From Sulfurovum sp. (GTDB lineage: Bacteria > Campylobacterota > Campylobacteria > Campylobacterales > Sulfurovaceae): a stretch of DNA of 5,968 bases. Both the position numbers and the translations under genes were made by a program. Positions 5,182 through 5,968 of this stretch are shown piece by piece (the first letter of the stretch is position 1; each line of letters starts with the position of its first letter). The stretch is from contig JALSPX010000288.1 of NCBI GenBank assembly GCA_026985755.1, forward strand, positions 1 through 5,968, read 5' to 3'. The notes under the pieces are model-generated. The model ran no database searches, was not told the origin of the DNA, and saw nothing but the letters and a program-made list of their open reading frames with translations.

Positions 5182-5968
5182 CCTACACTTCCTTCTAATG
5201 TTAATTCTAATAATGCTTTGGCTTCGACTGCGTATTCCATAGGCAGTTGGCTAAAGACTTGTTTACAAAAACCGTGGACTATCATAGACACGGCATCTTC
5301 TTCGTTGATACCTCTTTGACGGAGGTAAAAGAGTTGTTCGTCACTTATTTTCGAGGTAGTGGCTTCATGCTCTACTTGTCCTTGGGTGTCTTTAGACTCC
5401 AAGTAAGGGAAAGTATGTGCCCCACATTCGCTACCTATAAGCAGTGAATCACACTCAGAGTAGTTACGAGACCCTGTGGCATTCGCCCCAATCTTGACTA
5501 ATCCTCTGTAGGTATTTTGCCCTTTCATCGCCGAGATACCTTTAGAGATGATGGTCGAAGAGGTATTTTTACCTATATGTATCATCTTGGTACCTGTGTC
5601 AGCTTGTTGGGCTAGGGTAGTGACGGCTACGGAGTAAAACTCACCCACAGAGTTGTCACCCTTTAAGATACAGCTAGGGTACTTCCATGTAATAGCAGAC
5701 CCTGTCTCTACCTGTGTCCAAGACACCTTGGCATTGTCACCCTCACAGATGGCTCTTTTGGTGACAAAGTTATAGATACCCCCTTTACCTGTCTCATCTC
5801 CTGGGTACCAGTTTTGGATGGTAGAGTATTTTATCTCTGCATCTTTGAGGATAACCAGCTCTACCACAGCTGCATGAAGTTGATTCTCATCACGTGTAGG
5901 TGCAGAACACCCTTCGTTATAGGAGACATGAGAACCTTCATCGGCGATAATCAGTGTACGCTCAAACT
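5178..5968 (-). CDS. sufB: SufB, Fe-S cluster assembly scaffold, C-terminal part
   Basis: The gene enters from beyond the right edge; 262 residues are visible, a little over half of a normal SufB (about 470-495). The fragment begins FERTLIIADEGSH and includes EGCSAPTRDENQLHAAVVEL, EIKYSTIQNWYPGD and the C-terminal block NYSECDSLLIG, VEHEATTSKI and QLFYLRQRGI, ending in the canonical LEGSVG. SufB is the cluster-building scaffold of SufBC2D. The Cys in NYSECDS matches E. coli C405, and the His and Glu in VEHEA match H433 and E434, residues involved in sulfur transfer and cluster formation. The GTG at 5867 is an internal valine codon, not a start, because the conserved sequence continues unbroken upstream. 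The operon promoter and any regulator lie outside the window. Confidence 0.96.
   Translation of the reverse strand, partial: FERTLIIADEGSHVSYNEGCSAPTRDENQLHAAVVELVILKDAEIKYSTIQNWYPGDETGKGGIYNFVTKRAICEGDNAKVSWTQVETGSAITWKYPSCILKGDNSVGEFYSVAVTTLAQQADTGTKMIHIGKNTSSTIISKGISAMKGQNTYRGLVKIGANATGSRNYSECDSLLIGSECGAHTFPYLESKDTQGQVEHEATTSKISDEQLFYLRQRGINEEDAVSMIVHGFCKQVFSQLPMEYAVEAKALLELTLEGSVG

Noticed and set aside
3393..5338. 16-nt exact repeat at 3393-3408 and 5323-5338
   Set aside because: It encodes the shared QLFYL motif of SufD and SufB and reflects their common ancestry, not a mobile or regulatory repeat.
5865..5867. GTG at 5867 as the start of sufB
   Set aside because: Conserved SufB sequence (EGCSAPTRDENQLHAA) continues in frame upstream to the window edge, so this is an internal valine.

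Overview
The window looks like the chromosome of a free-living, sulfur-metabolising member of the Campylobacterota, most like Sulfurovum and its relatives. That placement is an inference from the AT-leaning composition, the style of the SUF proteins, the rhodanese C-terminus and the promoter, which has an extended -10 and no clear -35. No marker gene fixes the genus.

Layout. The + strand opens with the last 43 codons of a rhodanese-family sulfurtransferase (to 134), followed by a 108-bp gap that holds a weak terminator-like hairpin and a promoter. A tight three-gene + strand run follows: an atypical NifU/IscU-type scaffold protein (243-701), a two-bundle ferritin-like protein (703-1527) and a small exported protein of unknown function (1528-2043). 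From the other end, a - strand SUF operon reads inward: sufB (5' part outside the window), sufC, sufD, sufE and a SufT-like DUF59 gene (stop at 2253). The two runs converge on a 209-bp intergenic stretch (2044-2252) made largely of inverted repeats.

How the genes fit together. Almost everything here concerns iron-sulfur cluster assembly. SufB, SufC and SufD form the scaffold and ATPase complex, SufE relays sulfur from a cysteine desulfurase (no sufS is visible), and the SufT-like protein probably helps cluster maturation or delivery. Across the convergence point sit a scaffold-family protein that has lost one of the three cluster-binding cysteines and a putative diiron/iron-binding protein, plausibly an iron-handling pair. 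The rhodanese adds a sulfur-transfer flavour, though it may be a separate transcription unit.

The most unusual feature is not a gene. A 95-bp element (3157-3251) with inverted, hairpin-forming GTAG-bounded ends, resembling a REPIN (a REP doublet of the kind mobilised by RAYT transposases), lies inside the suf operon exactly between sufD and sufE. Its GTAG supplies the sufD stop codon, and its other end abuts the sufE ribosome binding site. A diverged second copy (about 2098-2217) sits just downstream of the operon. It keeps the 42-nt core and an 8-bp hairpin stem ending in GTAG, but a 54-nt palindrome-rich insert fills the hairpin loop.
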